Positions 8,237-16,605 are shown, counted from the stretch's first letter. The stretch: DNA of 42,683 nucleotides from Solirubrobacterales bacterium (GCA_027451345.1 DAIDJO010000020.1:1-42683); one strand, 5' to 3'. The notes: generated from the letters alone by a model not told the origin. Numbers and translations: made by a program.

Positions 8237-9400
8237 ATGCCAGCGAGACGTGACGCTCCGCGGAGACGTGAGGGTCCGCGGCGGCTCGGACATCGGCCGG
8301 TGCTGGACGGTCTGCGCGGGATCGCGATCCTGCTCGTGATGCTCACGCACACCGACCTGCTCCCCAACGGCTACGTCGGGGTCGACCTCTTCTTCGCCCT
8401 CTCGGGCTTCCTGATCACCACGCTCCTCTACGAGGAGTGGGACGGGTCGCGACGGATCGACCTGCGGCGGTTCTACGGGCGACGGGCCCGCCGGCTGCTT
8501 CCCGCGCTCGGCCTGCTCATCGTGCTCGCGCTCGCGGTCGACCTCGCCTGCTACCGGATGAGCGGCTGGCCCTTCCCCTGGAAGGCGCTCGCCTCGGTGC
8601 TCTTCGTCAACAACTGGCTCGCCGCAACGGGCCACGCGCATGACCTCGGCAGCCTGAACCCGACCTGGTCGCTCGCCCAGGAGGAGCAGTTCTACCTCGT
8701 CTGGCCCCTCGCGCTCGCCCTGCTCCTGCGCCGGGGCGCGGGCCCCCGGGTCGTCGCCCTCGCGCTGCTCGCCGGCATCGCCGGGCTGCTCGCCCTCGCG
8801 CCCGCCGGTTCCGGGGTCGGTTACTCGGCCTACTACTCGCCCGCGGCGCGGGCGGCCGAGCTGCTCTTCGGCTGCCTCGGCGCCGTGGTCTGGCGGCACC
8901 GGCTCGTCCGGATCCCGTCCGGACTCCTTCGGCCGCTGCCACCGTCCCTGGTCGCGCTCCTGGGCGCACGGCGGGCCTGGCGGCACGCGGCGGCGGTGGC
9001 GCTGACGTATTGCTTCCTCATCCTGCTCGCCGACGATCAGCTGGCGACCGAGCGGGTGTATCTCAGCGCGTGCCTGGTCGCGGTGCCGCTGATCATCAGC
9101 CTGATCGGCACCCAGGACGGGCCGCTCGCCCGGCTCGTCGCGGCCGCCCCCCTGCGCGCCCTCGGGCGCATCAGCTACGGGCTGTACCTCTTCCACCTGC
9201 TCGCGCGCAACGTCGTCTACCACTACCTGCCGGCGGGCTCGGTCTACCTGAACGCGGCCCTCTCGATCGCCGTCAGCGTCGTCCTGGCCGCCGGGAGCTG
9301 GTGGATGATCGAGTCGCGCGTGCTCGCCCGGGGGCGCCGTGCCTCCGCCGAGCGCAGGCGGCGCGCGGCCGCCGGACGCCTCGTCCCCATCCGGATCTGA
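8237..9400 (+). CDS. Membrane acyltransferase, OafA/YrhL (acyltransferase 3) family
   Basis: This family transfers acyl groups, often acetyl, to sugars of polysaccharides, lipids or glycans in the membrane. The protein has 387 residues and about ten hydrophobic spans. The signature region RPVLDGLRGIAILLVMLTHT (about residues 19-38) contains the expected catalytic His, followed by GVDLFFALSGFLITTLL and RRFYGRRARRLLPAL. The motif NPTWSLAQEEQFYLVWPLAL is also typical. No SGNH hydrolase domain is fused, and the acceptor is unknown. It interrupts the usual secY-adk adjacency and is bracketed by hairpins at 8151-8185 and 9427-9453, so it probably forms its own transcription unit. Two imperfect 18-base tandem units (8245-8280) lie at its 5' end. 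Confidence 0.9.
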   Translation: MPARRDAPRRREGPRRLGHRPVLDGLRGIAILLVMLTHTDLLPNGYVGVDLFFALSGFLITTLLYEEWDGSRRIDLRRFYGRRARRLLPALGLLIVLALAVDLACYRMSGWPFPWKALASVLFVNNWLAATGHAHDLGSLNPTWSLAQEEQFYLVWPLALALLLRRGAGPRVVALALLAGIAGLLALAPAGSGVGYSAYYSPAARAAELLFGCLGAVVWRHRLVRIPSGLLRPLPPSLVALLGARRAWRHAAAVALTYCFLILLADDQLATERVYLSACLVAVPLIISLIGTQDGPLARLVAAAPLRALGRISYGLYLFHLLARNVVYHYLPAGSVYLNAALSIAVSVVLAAGSWWMIESRVLARGRRASAERRRRAAAGRLVPIRI

Positions 9401-9426
9401 GCCTCGCCGCGCGCGCCGGCGCCGCC

Positions 9427-9453
9427 GGGCCAGCGGGTCGCGCGACCGGGCCC
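9427..9453 (+). terminator. Hairpin after the acyltransferase gene
   Basis: The self-complementary core GGTCGCGCGACC (9436-9447) is enclosed by GGGCC (9427-9431) and GGCCC (9449-9453). It follows the acyltransferase stop by 26 bases and lacks a U-tract. A second smaller hairpin (9482-9505) sits just before adk. Confidence 0.4.
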
Positions 9454-9509
9454 ACGCCGGGGCGCGGGCGCCGGGTCACGAGGAGTGCGGCCTGACGCCC
9501 ACTCCCCGA

Positions 9510-9515
9510 TAACAT
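9510..9515 (+). promoter_or_regulatory. Candidate -10 box of adk
   Basis: TAACAT ends ten bases before the adk ATG, in an AT-richer stretch following a hairpin. It would give a leader of only a few bases. No clear -35 is seen. Confidence 0.35.
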
Positions 9516-9525
9516 CACCACCTTC

Positions 9526-10212
9526 ATGCCGCCTCAATTGAATCTCATCCTGATCGGGCCTCCGGGGGCCGGAAAGGGAACCCAGGCCGAGCGCCTGCGC
9601 GAGGACTTCTCGCTGCCGTTCATCTCCACCGGGGAGATGCTCCGGGCCCACGTGCGGGAGGGAACCGAGCTCGGCCTCGCGGCAAAGGCGCACATGGACG
9701 CCGGAGGGCTCGTTCCGGACGAGCTCATCCTGGCGATGGCCGCCGCGCGGCTCGATGAGGACGACACGCAGGACGGTTTCATCCTCGACGGCTTCCCTCG
9801 CACCACCGCCCAGGCTCACGCGCTCGACGATCAGCTCCGCGGCGAGGGCCGGAGGATCACCGCCGCGATCCTCCTCGATGTGCCCGACGAGGCCATCATC
9901 GAGCGGATCGCCGGGCGGCGCGTCTGCAGCGCGGGCAATGGCCGCACGCACAACTACCACGTCGACTACGACCCGCCCAAGCATGAGGGCTTCTGCGATC
10001 AGGACGGGACCGCGCTGGTCCAGCGCGACGACGATCGTCCCGAGGTGGTCAAGCACCGGCTCGCGGTGTACCACGAGCAGACGGCGCCGCTCGTCGCCTA
10101 CTACGAGGAGCAGGGGCTGCTTCGGCGCGTCGACGGCACGCGCGCGCCGGCCGAGGTGCACGACCACATCCGGGCGCTGATCGCGACGCTCCGCCTCGAG
10201 GACTCCCTCTGA
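9526..10212 (+). CDS. adk: Adenylate kinase
   Basis: The enzyme catalyses ATP + AMP = 2 ADP in the cytoplasm. The P-loop GPPGAGKGTQ (about residues 10-19), the AMP-site segment ISTGEMLRAHV, and DGFPRTTAQA are all present. The protein is 228 residues with the long LID typical of bacterial forms. The LID reads GRRVCSAGNGRTH, then PPKHEGFCDQDG. It keeps the first Cys and the third Cys with a following Asp, but the second Cys of the usual Cx2C pair is Gly. Zinc binding is therefore doubtful, or uses a different ligand such as His. It lies upstream of map, the usual order. Confidence 0.97.
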   Translation: MPPQLNLILIGPPGAGKGTQAERLREDFSLPFISTGEMLRAHVREGTELGLAAKAHMDAGGLVPDELILAMAAARLDEDDTQDGFILDGFPRTTAQAHALDDQLRGEGRRITAAILLDVPDEAIIERIAGRRVCSAGNGRTHNYHVDYDPPKHEGFCDQDGTALVQRDDDRPEVVKHRLAVYHEQTAPLVAYYEEQGLLRRVDGTRAPAEVHDHIRALIATLRLEDSL

Positions 10213-10254
10213 CCCCGCGTGCGGGCGATCACTACGCTTGACCGAGAGGCAGTC

Positions 10255-11037
10255 ATGGCGATCGTGAAGAAGACCCCGGAGCAGATCGAGCAGATGGCGG
10301 CCGCCGGCGAGGTGCTCGTGCGCACCATGAGCCTGCTCGCCTCGAAGATCCGGCCGGGTGTGACGACGCTCGAGCTCGACCAGGCCGCGGAGCGCTTCAT
10401 CCGCTCACAGGGATGCGAGCCCGCCTTCAAGGGCTACCGCGGCTTCCCGGGGTCGATCTGCGCCTCGCCGAACTCGATGGTCGTGCACGGGATCCCGGGC
10501 GCCTACACCCTCGAGCGCGGGGACATCCTCTCCGTGGACATCGGCGTGGTGAAGGACGGCTGGGTCGCCGACGCCGCCCGCACCTTCCCGGTGGGGCCGA
10601 TCTCACCGATCGCCCAGAAGCTCCTCGCCGTCACCGAGCAGTCCCTGCACCTGGCCGTGCCCCAGTGCGTCCCGGGCAACCACCTCGGGGACATCGGCCA
10701 CGCGATCCAGCACCACGTCGAGGACGAGAACGGGTTCTCGATCGTGCGCACGCTCGTCGGCCACGGTGTCGGCCGGGAGATGCACGAGGACCCGCAGGTC
10801 CCCAACTACGGCAAGCCCGGGACCGGTGTCCTGCTCGAGGAGGGGATGGTGCTCGCGGTGGAGCCGATGGTCAACGTCGGCAAGCACCAGGTCCGCCTCG
10901 CCGACGACAACTGGTCGATCTTCTCGGCGGACGGGTCGCTGGCGGCGCACTTCGAGTTCACCATCGCGGTGACCGCCGAGGGCCCCCGTATCCTGACTCC
11001 CTGGCACGAAGCCAAGGGCGGCCGCGCGGCCGCCTGA
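10255..11037 (+). CDS. map: Methionine aminopeptidase, type I
   Basis: The enzyme removes the N-terminal Met from nascent proteins. The 260-residue product is a plain type Ia enzyme without an SH3-like extension. Metal ligands are recognisable: Asp in SVDIGVVKDGWVADAART (the two Asp of the D-x(10)-D pattern), His in VGHGVGREMHEDP, and Glu in EGMVLAVEPM plus the Glu of FEFTIAVT. ATG 10255 is chosen because GAGAGG lies six bases upstream and the family start AIVKKTPEQIEQM follows at once. TACGCT at 10233-10238 may be a -10. infA, often downstream in actinobacteria, is missing. Confidence 0.96.
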   Translation: MAIVKKTPEQIEQMAAAGEVLVRTMSLLASKIRPGVTTLELDQAAERFIRSQGCEPAFKGYRGFPGSICASPNSMVVHGIPGAYTLERGDILSVDIGVVKDGWVADAARTFPVGPISPIAQKLLAVTEQSLHLAVPQCVPGNHLGDIGHAIQHHVEDENGFSIVRTLVGHGVGREMHEDPQVPNYGKPGTGVLLEEGMVLAVEPMVNVGKHQVRLADDNWSIFSADGSLAAHFEFTIAVTAEGPRILTPWHEAKGGRAAA

Positions 11038-11223
11038 CGACGCGATTAGAATTTCTCCTGCGGGGCAGAACGCGAAATCGCGTTGTTGCTACTATCCGCT
11101 TTTGCGCCTGCAACGCAGGGCTTGCGCTGCGCGCGACTCCCGTCCCGGTAGCGGCGGCCGCACCGGCCTCCAGAGCCGCGGACGAGGATCACACGAAATA
11201 ACTCACGACGAGAGCGAAGCGAC
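11038..11223 (+). other. map-rpmJ intergenic region without infA
   Basis: This 186-base gap is too short for infA (about 220 bases) and I see no IF-1-like reading in any frame. It is less GC-rich near 11041-11100 and contains a small hairpin CCTGC-aac-GCAGG around 11107-11119. TACTAT around 11090 could be a -10 for rpmJ and the alpha cluster, but no -35 fits well. Confidence 0.5.
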
Positions 11224-11337
11224 GTGAAAGTACGACCGTCGGTCAAGCCGATGTGCGAAAAATGCAAGATTATCCGCCGGCACGGACGTGTGCTGGTGAT
11301 CTGCTCCAACCCGCGACACAAGCAGCGGCAGGGCTAA
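11224..11337 (+). CDS. rpmJ: 50S ribosomal protein L36 (bL36), zinc form
   Basis: A 37-residue protein begins at GTG 11224. Its sequence has the family start [20 protein letters not shown] and end [13 protein letters not shown]. The zinc ligands Cx2C, then Cys and His (CSNPRH) are complete, so this is the zinc-dependent C+ form. It stops with TAA directly followed by the rpsM ATG. L36 is the smallest bacterial ribosomal protein and stabilises the 23S rRNA fold near L6 and L16. Confidence 0.96.
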   Translation: MKVRPSVKPMCEKCKIIRRHGRVLVICSNPRHKQRQG

Positions 11338-11721
11338 ATGGCGCGTATCTCCGGGGTCAACATCCCCCTCAACAAGCGCGTCGAGATCGGTCTCACCTAC
11401 ATCTACGGGATCGGTCGCCCCACCTCCAACCGTCTGCTCGCGGAGCTCGGCATCGAGCCGGACCGCAAGGTGCGTGATCTCACCGAGGAAGAGGTCGTCA
11501 AGCTTCGCGACCTGATCGACAACTCCGTCGTGGTCGAGGGTGACCTGCGGCGCGAGCGGTCGCAGAACATCAAGCGCCTGCAGGAGATCGGCTGCTACCG
11601 CGGCCTGCGCCACCGGCGCGGCCTGCCCGTGCGCGGCCAGAACACCAAGACCAACGCGCGCACGCGCAAGGGCCCCAAGCGCATGCAGGTGGCCGGGAAG
11701 AAGAAGGCAGGTAAGAAGTAA
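11338..11721 (+). CDS. rpsM: 30S ribosomal protein S13 (uS13)
   Basis: S13 sits on the 30S head and contacts the P-site tRNA and L5. The 127-residue product opens with [20 protein letters not shown] and contains the H2TH region ([12 protein letters not shown]). The C-terminal arm has the signature [20 protein letters not shown] followed by a basic tail. The ATG follows the rpmJ stop without a gap. Confidence 0.98.
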   Translation: MARISGVNIPLNKRVEIGLTYIYGIGRPTSNRLLAELGIEPDRKVRDLTEEEVVKLRDLIDNSVVVEGDLRRERSQNIKRLQEIGCYRGLRHRRGLPVRGQNTKTNARTRKGPKRMQVAGKKKAGKK

Positions 11722-11724
11722 TCA

Positions 11725-12123
11725 ATGAGTCCCGCTCCTCGTAGGCCGCAGCGCGGTCGTCGCCGCGTCCGCAAGAACATCCCCATCGGCCAGGCCCACA
11801 TCAAGACCTCGTTCAACAACACGATCGTTTCGCTCACGGATCGAGACGGCAACGTGATCGCCTGGGAGTCCGCCGGCGGCGCCGGTTTCAAGGGCTCGCG
11901 CAAGTCGACCCCGTTCGCCGCGCAGGTGACGGCTGACGCCGCCGCGCGCAAGGGCATCGAGCACGGCCTCCAGAAGGTCGAGGTCTTCGTGAAGGGCCCC
12001 GGCTCGGGCCGCGAGACGGCGATCCGTTCTCTGCAGGCCGCCGGGCTCGAGGTGACTGGCGTCAAGGACGTCACGCCGCAGGCCCACAACGGCTGCCGTC
12101 CGCGTAAGCGCAGGAGGGTCTGA
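11725..12123 (+). CDS. rpsK: 30S ribosomal protein S11 (uS11)
   Basis: S11 lines the 30S platform near the mRNA exit. The 132-residue product shows [20 protein letters not shown] and [20 protein letters not shown], then the terminal [19 protein letters not shown], all diagnostic. The N-terminus is basic, as in other actinobacteria. Three bases separate it from rpsM and three from rpsD. Confidence 0.98.
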   Translation: MSPAPRRPQRGRRRVRKNIPIGQAHIKTSFNNTIVSLTDRDGNVIAWESAGGAGFKGSRKSTPFAAQVTADAAARKGIEHGLQKVEVFVKGPGSGRETAIRSLQAAGLEVTGVKDVTPQAHNGCRPRKRRRV

Positions 12124-12126
12124 ACC

Positions 12127-12747
12127 ATGGCGCGTGATCACGGAGCACAGTGCAAGCAGTGCCGGCGGGAGGGCCAGAAGCTCTTCCTCAAGGGCGAGCG
12201 CTGCCTCACCGACAAGTGTGGCGTCGAGCGCCGCGGCTACCCGCCCGGCGAGCACGGACGCGGCCGCCAGAAGCAGAGCGAGTATCGCCTGCAGCTGCGC
12301 GAGAAGCAGAAGGCCAAGCGGTACTACGGCGTCCTCGAGCGGCAGTTCCGCATCTATTACGAGAAGGCCTCACGCCAACCGGGCATCACCGGTGAGAACC
12401 TGCTGCGCACGCTGGAGTGCCGCTTCGACAACGTCCTCGTGCGTCTCGGGTTCGCCGCCTCGCGCCGCCAGGCTCGGCAGCTGATTCTCCACGGACATTG
12501 GACCGTGAACGGGCGCCGCGTCAACATCCCCAGCTATCAGCTGCGGGACAACGACGTGATCGCGATCGCCGCGAAGTCCACCGCGACCCAGGTGATCCGC
12601 GATGCGACCGAGCTGACGGGCCAGGTCCCGGCCTGGCTGCAGGCCGACCACGACTCGCTGACGGCCAAGGTGCTCCGTAAGCCCGAGCGACGCGAGATCG
12701 CCGCTCCGGTGCAGGAGCAGCTGATCGTCGAGCTGTACTCCAAGTAG
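12127..12747 (+). CDS. rpsD: 30S ribosomal protein S4 (uS4), zinc-binding C+ form
   Basis: S4 is a primary 16S rRNA binder that nucleates 30S body assembly. The 206-residue protein has a zinc knuckle near the N-terminus (Cx2C at 9-12, Cys 26 and Cys 31), so it is the C+ form. The S4 RNA-binding domain is present as [20 protein letters not shown] and [17 protein letters not shown]. It ends in the typical IVELYSK. A strong hairpin follows in the gap to rpoA. Confidence 0.97.
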   Translation: MARDHGAQCKQCRREGQKLFLKGERCLTDKCGVERRGYPPGEHGRGRQKQSEYRLQLREKQKAKRYYGVLERQFRIYYEKASRQPGITGENLLRTLECRFDNVLVRLGFAASRRQARQLILHGHWTVNGRRVNIPSYQLRDNDVIAIAAKSTATQVIRDATELTGQVPAWLQADHDSLTAKVLRKPERREIAAPVQEQLIVELYSK

Positions 12748-12760
12748 ACCAATTTGCTCG

Positions 12761-12794
12761 CCGCGTGCGCGTGGGCTGAGCCCAGCGCGCGCGG
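12761..12794 (+). promoter_or_regulatory. Long hairpin between rpsD and rpoA
   Basis: CCGCGTGCGCGTGGGCT (12761-12777) pairs with AGCCCAGCGCGCGCGG (12779-12794), leaving one mismatch and one bulge, with a single-base loop that in practice opens wider. It lies 14 bases after the rpsD stop. It may be an attenuator, a processing site or a ribosomal-protein binding site; no U-tract follows. Confidence 0.45.
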
Positions 12795-12851
12795 CCTTGA
12801 AACGCCGGAACCGACCTCCCGGCGCAGAACCCACGATGTTAGGAACGCGCG

Positions 12852-13835
12852 ATGCTTGACTTCCAAGTCCCCCGAATCACCAGCGAGTCCGTTGAGGAAA
12901 ACCGCGGTTCGTTCACGATCGAGCCACTCGATCGCGGTTTCGGCTACACGTTCGGTAACTCGCTGCGCCGCGTGCTGCTCTCGTCCCTGGCCGGTGCCGC
13001 GGTCACGAGCGTTCGCATCGAGGGCGTCGCGCACGAGTTCTCGACGATCAAGGGCGTCAAGGAGGATGTCACCGACATCGTCCTGAACCTGAAGGGCATC
13101 GTCTGCCGCATGCATTCGGATGCGTCCGAGGTCGAGGCTCCGCTCGTGGTCAGCGGCCCGGGCGAGATCACGGCCAAGGACATCGACCTGCCCTCCGGCG
13201 TCGAGATCCTCAACCCGGACGCTCACATCGCGACGCTCGAGAAGCAGACGAAGCTCGAGGTGTACCTGACGATCGGCCGCGGCCGCGGCTACCGCCCGGC
13301 CGAGGAGAACAAGTCGGCGGATCAGCCGATCGGCGTCATCCCGATCGACTCGATCTTCTCCCCCGTGCGCCGCGTCGCCTACAACGTGGAGCAGGCTCGC
13401 GTCGGCCAGAAGACCGACTACGACAAGCTGACGCTCGACATCGAGACCGACGGATCGATCGACCCGCACGCCGCGCTGCGTGAGGCGGCCGAGATCCTCA
13501 TCTCCCAGCTGGCCATCTTCACCGACGCCGATCGTGTGATCGAGCTGCGCGACACCCACACCGGTGGGATTCTCGACGCCGGCCTCGTCGGCGACATCGG
13601 CCGCGCCGCCGCCGGGGGCCGCGCGCCCAACGCGATGGACGACATCCTGATCGAGGAGCTCGAGCTCGGCGTGCGTTCCTACAACTGCCTCAAGCGCGCC
13701 GGCATCCAGACGGTCGGCGACCTGGTGGCCAAGAGCGAGGGCGAGCTGAACGCGATCCCGAACTTCGGCAAGAAGTCGATCGACGAAGTGATCGAAACCC
13801 TGCACGCGCGCGGCCTCGCGCTGCGCGAGGGCTAA
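12852..13835 (+). CDS. rpoA: DNA-directed RNA polymerase subunit alpha
   Basis: The 327-residue alpha subunit nucleates RNA polymerase assembly and contacts upstream promoter DNA. The N-terminal dimerisation domain shows [21 protein letters not shown] linker precedes the C-terminal domain [20 protein letters not shown] and [12 protein letters not shown] (about residues 265-320). Both domains are complete. AGGA lies seven bases before the ATG. The gene follows rpsD and precedes rplQ, the standard alpha-operon order. Confidence 0.98.
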   Translation: MLDFQVPRITSESVEENRGSFTIEPLDRGFGYTFGNSLRRVLLSSLAGAAVTSVRIEGVAHEFSTIKGVKEDVTDIVLNLKGIVCRMHSDASEVEAPLVVSGPGEITAKDIDLPSGVEILNPDAHIATLEKQTKLEVYLTIGRGRGYRPAEENKSADQPIGVIPIDSIFSPVRRVAYNVEQARVGQKTDYDKLTLDIETDGSIDPHAALREAAEILISQLAIFTDADRVIELRDTHTGGILDAGLVGDIGRAAAGGRAPNAMDDILIEELELGVRSYNCLKRAGIQTVGDLVAKSEGELNAIPNFGKKSIDEVIETLHARGLALREG

Positions 13836-13861
13836 GCTCCCGTCCCGAGGACTCACGAACC

Positions 13862-14215
13862 ATGCGTCATCAACGTAACCGCTACCAGCTCTCCCGCAGC
13901 GCCTCGCACCGCAAGGCCCTGCTCATGAACCTCTCCAAGGAGGTCATCGAGCACGAGCGGATCGAGACGACCGAGGCGAAGGCGAAGGCCGTGAAGCCGG
14001 AGCTCGAGAAGCTGATCACGCTCGCCAAGCGGGGCGACCTGCACGCCCGGCGCCAGGCGCTCTCCGCCCTGGGCCAGGACAAGTTCGCCGTCTACAAGCT
14101 GTTCGAGGAGGTCGCTCCCCGCTACAGCGCCCGCGAGGGTGGGTACACGCGCATCCTCAAGCTCGGCCCGCGTCGCTCCGACGCGACCGAGATGGTCCTG
14201 CTCGAGCTCGTCTAG
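13862..14215 (+). CDS. rplQ: 50S ribosomal protein L17 (bL17)
   Basis: L17 sits near the peptide exit tunnel. The 117-residue product begins [20 protein letters not shown], a close variant of the standard MRHRK start, followed by [20 protein letters not shown]. The C-terminus [20 protein letters not shown] is typical. It is 26 bases downstream of rpoA and 24 upstream of truA. Confidence 0.97.
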   Translation: MRHQRNRYQLSRSASHRKALLMNLSKEVIEHERIETTEAKAKAVKPELEKLITLAKRGDLHARRQALSALGQDKFAVYKLFEEVAPRYSAREGGYTRILKLGPRRSDATEMVLLELV

Positions 14216-14239
14216 TCCGCTCGGCCCGGCACGGCGTCG

Positions 14240-15049
14240 ATGACGGCGCGGCTGACGGTCGAGTACGACGGCTCCGCGTTCTCCGGTTGGGCCCGCCAGC
14301 CGGAGAAGCGGACCGTGCAGGGCGTGCTCGAGGCGGCGCTCGCCACGGTGCTGCGCCGGCCGGTGGTGCTCACCGTGGCCGGCCGCACGGACGCCGGCGT
14401 GCACGCCTGGGCGCAGGTCGCCTCCCACGAGGGTGAGGCTGCCCCGCTGGGCAGCCTCAACGCTCTGCTGCCGCCCGATGTGGCGGTCATCGCCTCGGAC
14501 GTGGTGGCCGACGGCTTCGACGCCCGTCACGACTGCACCTCCCGGGCGTACTGCTACCAGGTGCTCGCGCGGGCGGGGCGGCCGGCGCTGGCTCGTGACG
14601 GCATCCTCCACTGGTCCTACCCGGTGGACTTCGAGCTCCTGCGCCGCTGCGCGTCGCTGCTGGTCGGCACGCGGAACTTCACCGCCTTCACCCCGGCGGA
14701 CACCTACCACGTCCGTTTCGAGCGCGACGTCCACGCCGCGTTCTGGCTGCGTGGTGCCGCTCGCGGGGTCGCCGGGGAGGTCCGGGGTGAGGCGGAGGTC
14801 CTCCAGTTCTGGATCGAGGCGGACACGTTCATGCGTCACATGAACCGTGCCCTCGTCGGCACCATGCTCGCCGTCGCCCGCGGCGCCATCCCGCTGGAGC
14901 GGTTCGCCGCCCTGCTCGATGGCCGCCCGCGAGCGGAGGGCGGCCCGACGGCCCCGGCCCACGGTCTGTACTTCGCCGGGGCCGGCTACGGGGGCGAGCG
15001 ACTCCTCACCGCGCCGTCCGAGGCGCCGCCCGGCGCCGGCGCTCCGTGA
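14240..15049 (+). CDS. truA: tRNA pseudouridine(38-40) synthase TruA
   Basis: TruA makes pseudouridine in the anticodon stem-loop of tRNAs. The 269-residue product begins with the family pattern TARLTVEYDGSAFSGWARQP. The catalytic Asp lies in VAGRTDAGVHAWAQV (about residue 53). The segments FDARHDCTSRAYCYQVLARA and FMRHMNRALVGTML also fit. It closes the ribosomal cluster, a common position for truA. It is followed by a convergent gene 14 bases away. Confidence 0.95.
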   Translation: MTARLTVEYDGSAFSGWARQPEKRTVQGVLEAALATVLRRPVVLTVAGRTDAGVHAWAQVASHEGEAAPLGSLNALLPPDVAVIASDVVADGFDARHDCTSRAYCYQVLARAGRPALARDGILHWSYPVDFELLRRCASLLVGTRNFTAFTPADTYHVRFERDVHAAFWLRGAARGVAGEVRGEAEVLQFWIEADTFMRHMNRALVGTMLAVARGAIPLERFAALLDGRPRAEGGPTAPAHGLYFAGAGYGGERLLTAPSEAPPGAGAP

Positions 15050-15063
15050 CGCTCCTCCCGGCC

Positions 15064-15492
15064 TCAGCCGGCCGGGAGCGCGACGAGCAGCCCGCGCAGC
15101 TCACCGACGTGTGAGCGGTCGATTGCGACCAGGCAGTTGGCGTAGGCGACGGGTTGCAGGCTGCCGCCGGTGTAGGGGGACGCCGCCGCCGCACACGCCT
15201 CGTCGCGGTAGCTGACCCACGCGGCGTTGCTCGAGACGAACCCCGCTCGAGCGGCCGGTCGCAGCTTTCGCACGACCTTCGTGTTGAGCGCGTCGATCGT
15301 TCGGTCGGTGGCGAGCACCCGGTGCTCCGCGCACCCCTCGATCTGCCGGGTCGTGCGGGGCCGGCTCGGGCAGGGCAGCGGCGTGAAGCTCTCCCGCACC
15401 GTCGGCGCGGGGGTGGGGGAGGCGGCGGCCGGAAGCGCGACGACGCTGAGGGCGAGGGCGCAGGCGGCGGGAAGGAGTCGTGTGGGACGCAT
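15064..15492 (-). CDS. Secreted LprI/DUF1311-like protein
   Basis: The 142-residue product starts with a clear signal peptide (MRPTRLLPAACALALSVVAL, with AAAS near residue 25). The mature part resembles the LprI N-terminal (DUF1311) family: ALNTKVVRKLRPAARAGFV, then SNAAWVSYRDEACAAAAS and ANCLVAIDRSHVGELRGLL. It has four Cys in the mature chain, consistent with two disulfides outside the membrane. In mycobacteria LprI inhibits lysozyme; I infer only an extracytoplasmic role here. GAGG lies just before the ATG. The gene is convergent with truA and divergent from the next gene. Confidence 0.7.
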   Translation of the reverse strand: MRPTRLLPAACALALSVVALPAAASPTPAPTVRESFTPLPCPSRPRTTRQIEGCAEHRVLATDRTIDALNTKVVRKLRPAARAGFVSSNAAWVSYRDEACAAAASPYTGGSLQPVAYANCLVAIDRSHVGELRGLLVALPAG

Positions 15493-15657
15493 GCACCTCG
15501 TATATCAGGCGCTGTGACTGCGCCCGGCGGGAGCTGGAGGTCGCGACGATGTTGTGCCCCTGGGCGCCGAGGCGCAGAGGGTCAGCGGGAACCCCGGAGG
15601 CGGCGGGTGCACCGTGGCCGTAGAATCGGCCCGCCCCGCCAGCCCTGGAGAAGGCAC

Positions 15658-16605
15658 ATGACGAGCTCTGGAATCTCCGAACCAACGACCGACGCGTCGG
15701 ATCCGGCGGCCGACCCCTCCGTGGTGGAGGGCGAGATCACGACCACGGTTCGCCTGGTCAGGCTGCTGATCACGGCGCTGATCATCGCCGCCGTCGTCGC
15801 CGGGATCGTCCGCGCGGGGACCACATCGGCCACGGGCCAGGCTGCGGTCGTTGACGGCCTGCTGTTGGCCGAGACGATCCTCGCCGGGATCCTGATCCTG
15901 CTCGGCAGCCTCGTGGAGGGCTTTGGCTTTGGCCTGTCGCTCGGTACCCACTGGCCCTACACGCGGAACATCCTGGTGCTCCTGGTCAGGGGCGACCCTG
16001 AGGCCGCCCACCGGATCGTGGCGACGCTGGTGGGAACGATCGGCGTCGCGCTCGTGGTGCTCGCACCCGGTTCCGCGACGATCAGCGGCCTGGTCCTGGT
16101 GGTGATCACCGCCCTGTTCGGGATGGGGACCCTCTTCGTGCTCTCGGGCAGGCTGCCGTCGATCGTCCACGGCGTCCATGGGCTCCTCGCCTACGGCGTG
16201 TTCTTCAGCTATCTGACGAAGCTCTACCTGCCTGGCGCGAACGTCTGGTCGCTGCTCGATCGCACGGTTCCCCTCCACGCCCTGCTGCTGGCGGTGTTTC
16301 TCGGCGGCATGACCACGGGCCAGCGTGGGTTTGGCCAGCCGATCGAAGCGTTCTCCTGGCCGCGCCGGCTGCCGCAGCTGGTGACGGTGGTGCACATCTT
16401 TGCCGCGCTCGCCGTGGTCGCCACGCTCGGCGCCTGGATGCCGCAGTACCCCGTCGCCTTCTACGTCTCGGTCGCCCAGGTCTCGATCGGCTTCCTGCTG
16501 TTCCATGCGGTGAACCTCAGGCCGAAGAACCCCGGCATTCTCGTCGCCCTCCACCAGGGGATGGTCCTGTCGATGACCCTGGCGATCGTGGCCGTGGCGC
16601 ACTGA
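15658..16605 (+). CDS. CtaA/COX15-like polytopic membrane protein (possible heme A synthase)
   Basis: The 315-residue protein has about eight hydrophobic spans in two pseudo-symmetric halves, the length and layout of CtaA. The first half carries PEAAHRIVATLVG, matching the E-x-x-H-R motif of heme A synthases, and then SIVHGVHGLLAYG. The second half has VVHIFAALAVVATL and, later, ALHQGMVLSMTLAI. These give four His in the positions expected for two heme ligand pairs. The loop cysteines of some CtaA proteins are missing. I chose ATG 15658 because GGAGAAGG lies six bases upstream. No other cytochrome oxidase gene is nearby, so the substrate is uncertain. Confidence 0.6.
   Translation: MTSSGISEPTTDASDPAADPSVVEGEITTTVRLVRLLITALIIAAVVAGIVRAGTTSATGQAAVVDGLLLAETILAGILILLGSLVEGFGFGLSLGTHWPYTRNILVLLVRGDPEAAHRIVATLVGTIGVALVVLAPGSATISGLVLVVITALFGMGTLFVLSGRLPSIVHGVHGLLAYGVFFSYLTKLYLPGANVWSLLDRTVPLHALLLAVFLGGMTTGQRGFGQPIEAFSWPRRLPQLVTVVHIFAALAVVATLGAWMPQYPVAFYVSVAQVSIGFLLFHAVNLRPKNPGILVALHQGMVLSMTLAIVAVAH

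Noticed and set aside
12537-13856. 439-codon minus-strand frame across rpoA
   Set aside because: It is antisense to the certain rpoA and has no recognisable family.
15154-15657. Long N-terminal extension of the CtaA-like protein
   Set aside because: It overlaps the LprI-like gene antisense and has Arg/Gly-rich noise; ATG 15658 has a strong Shine-Dalgarno.
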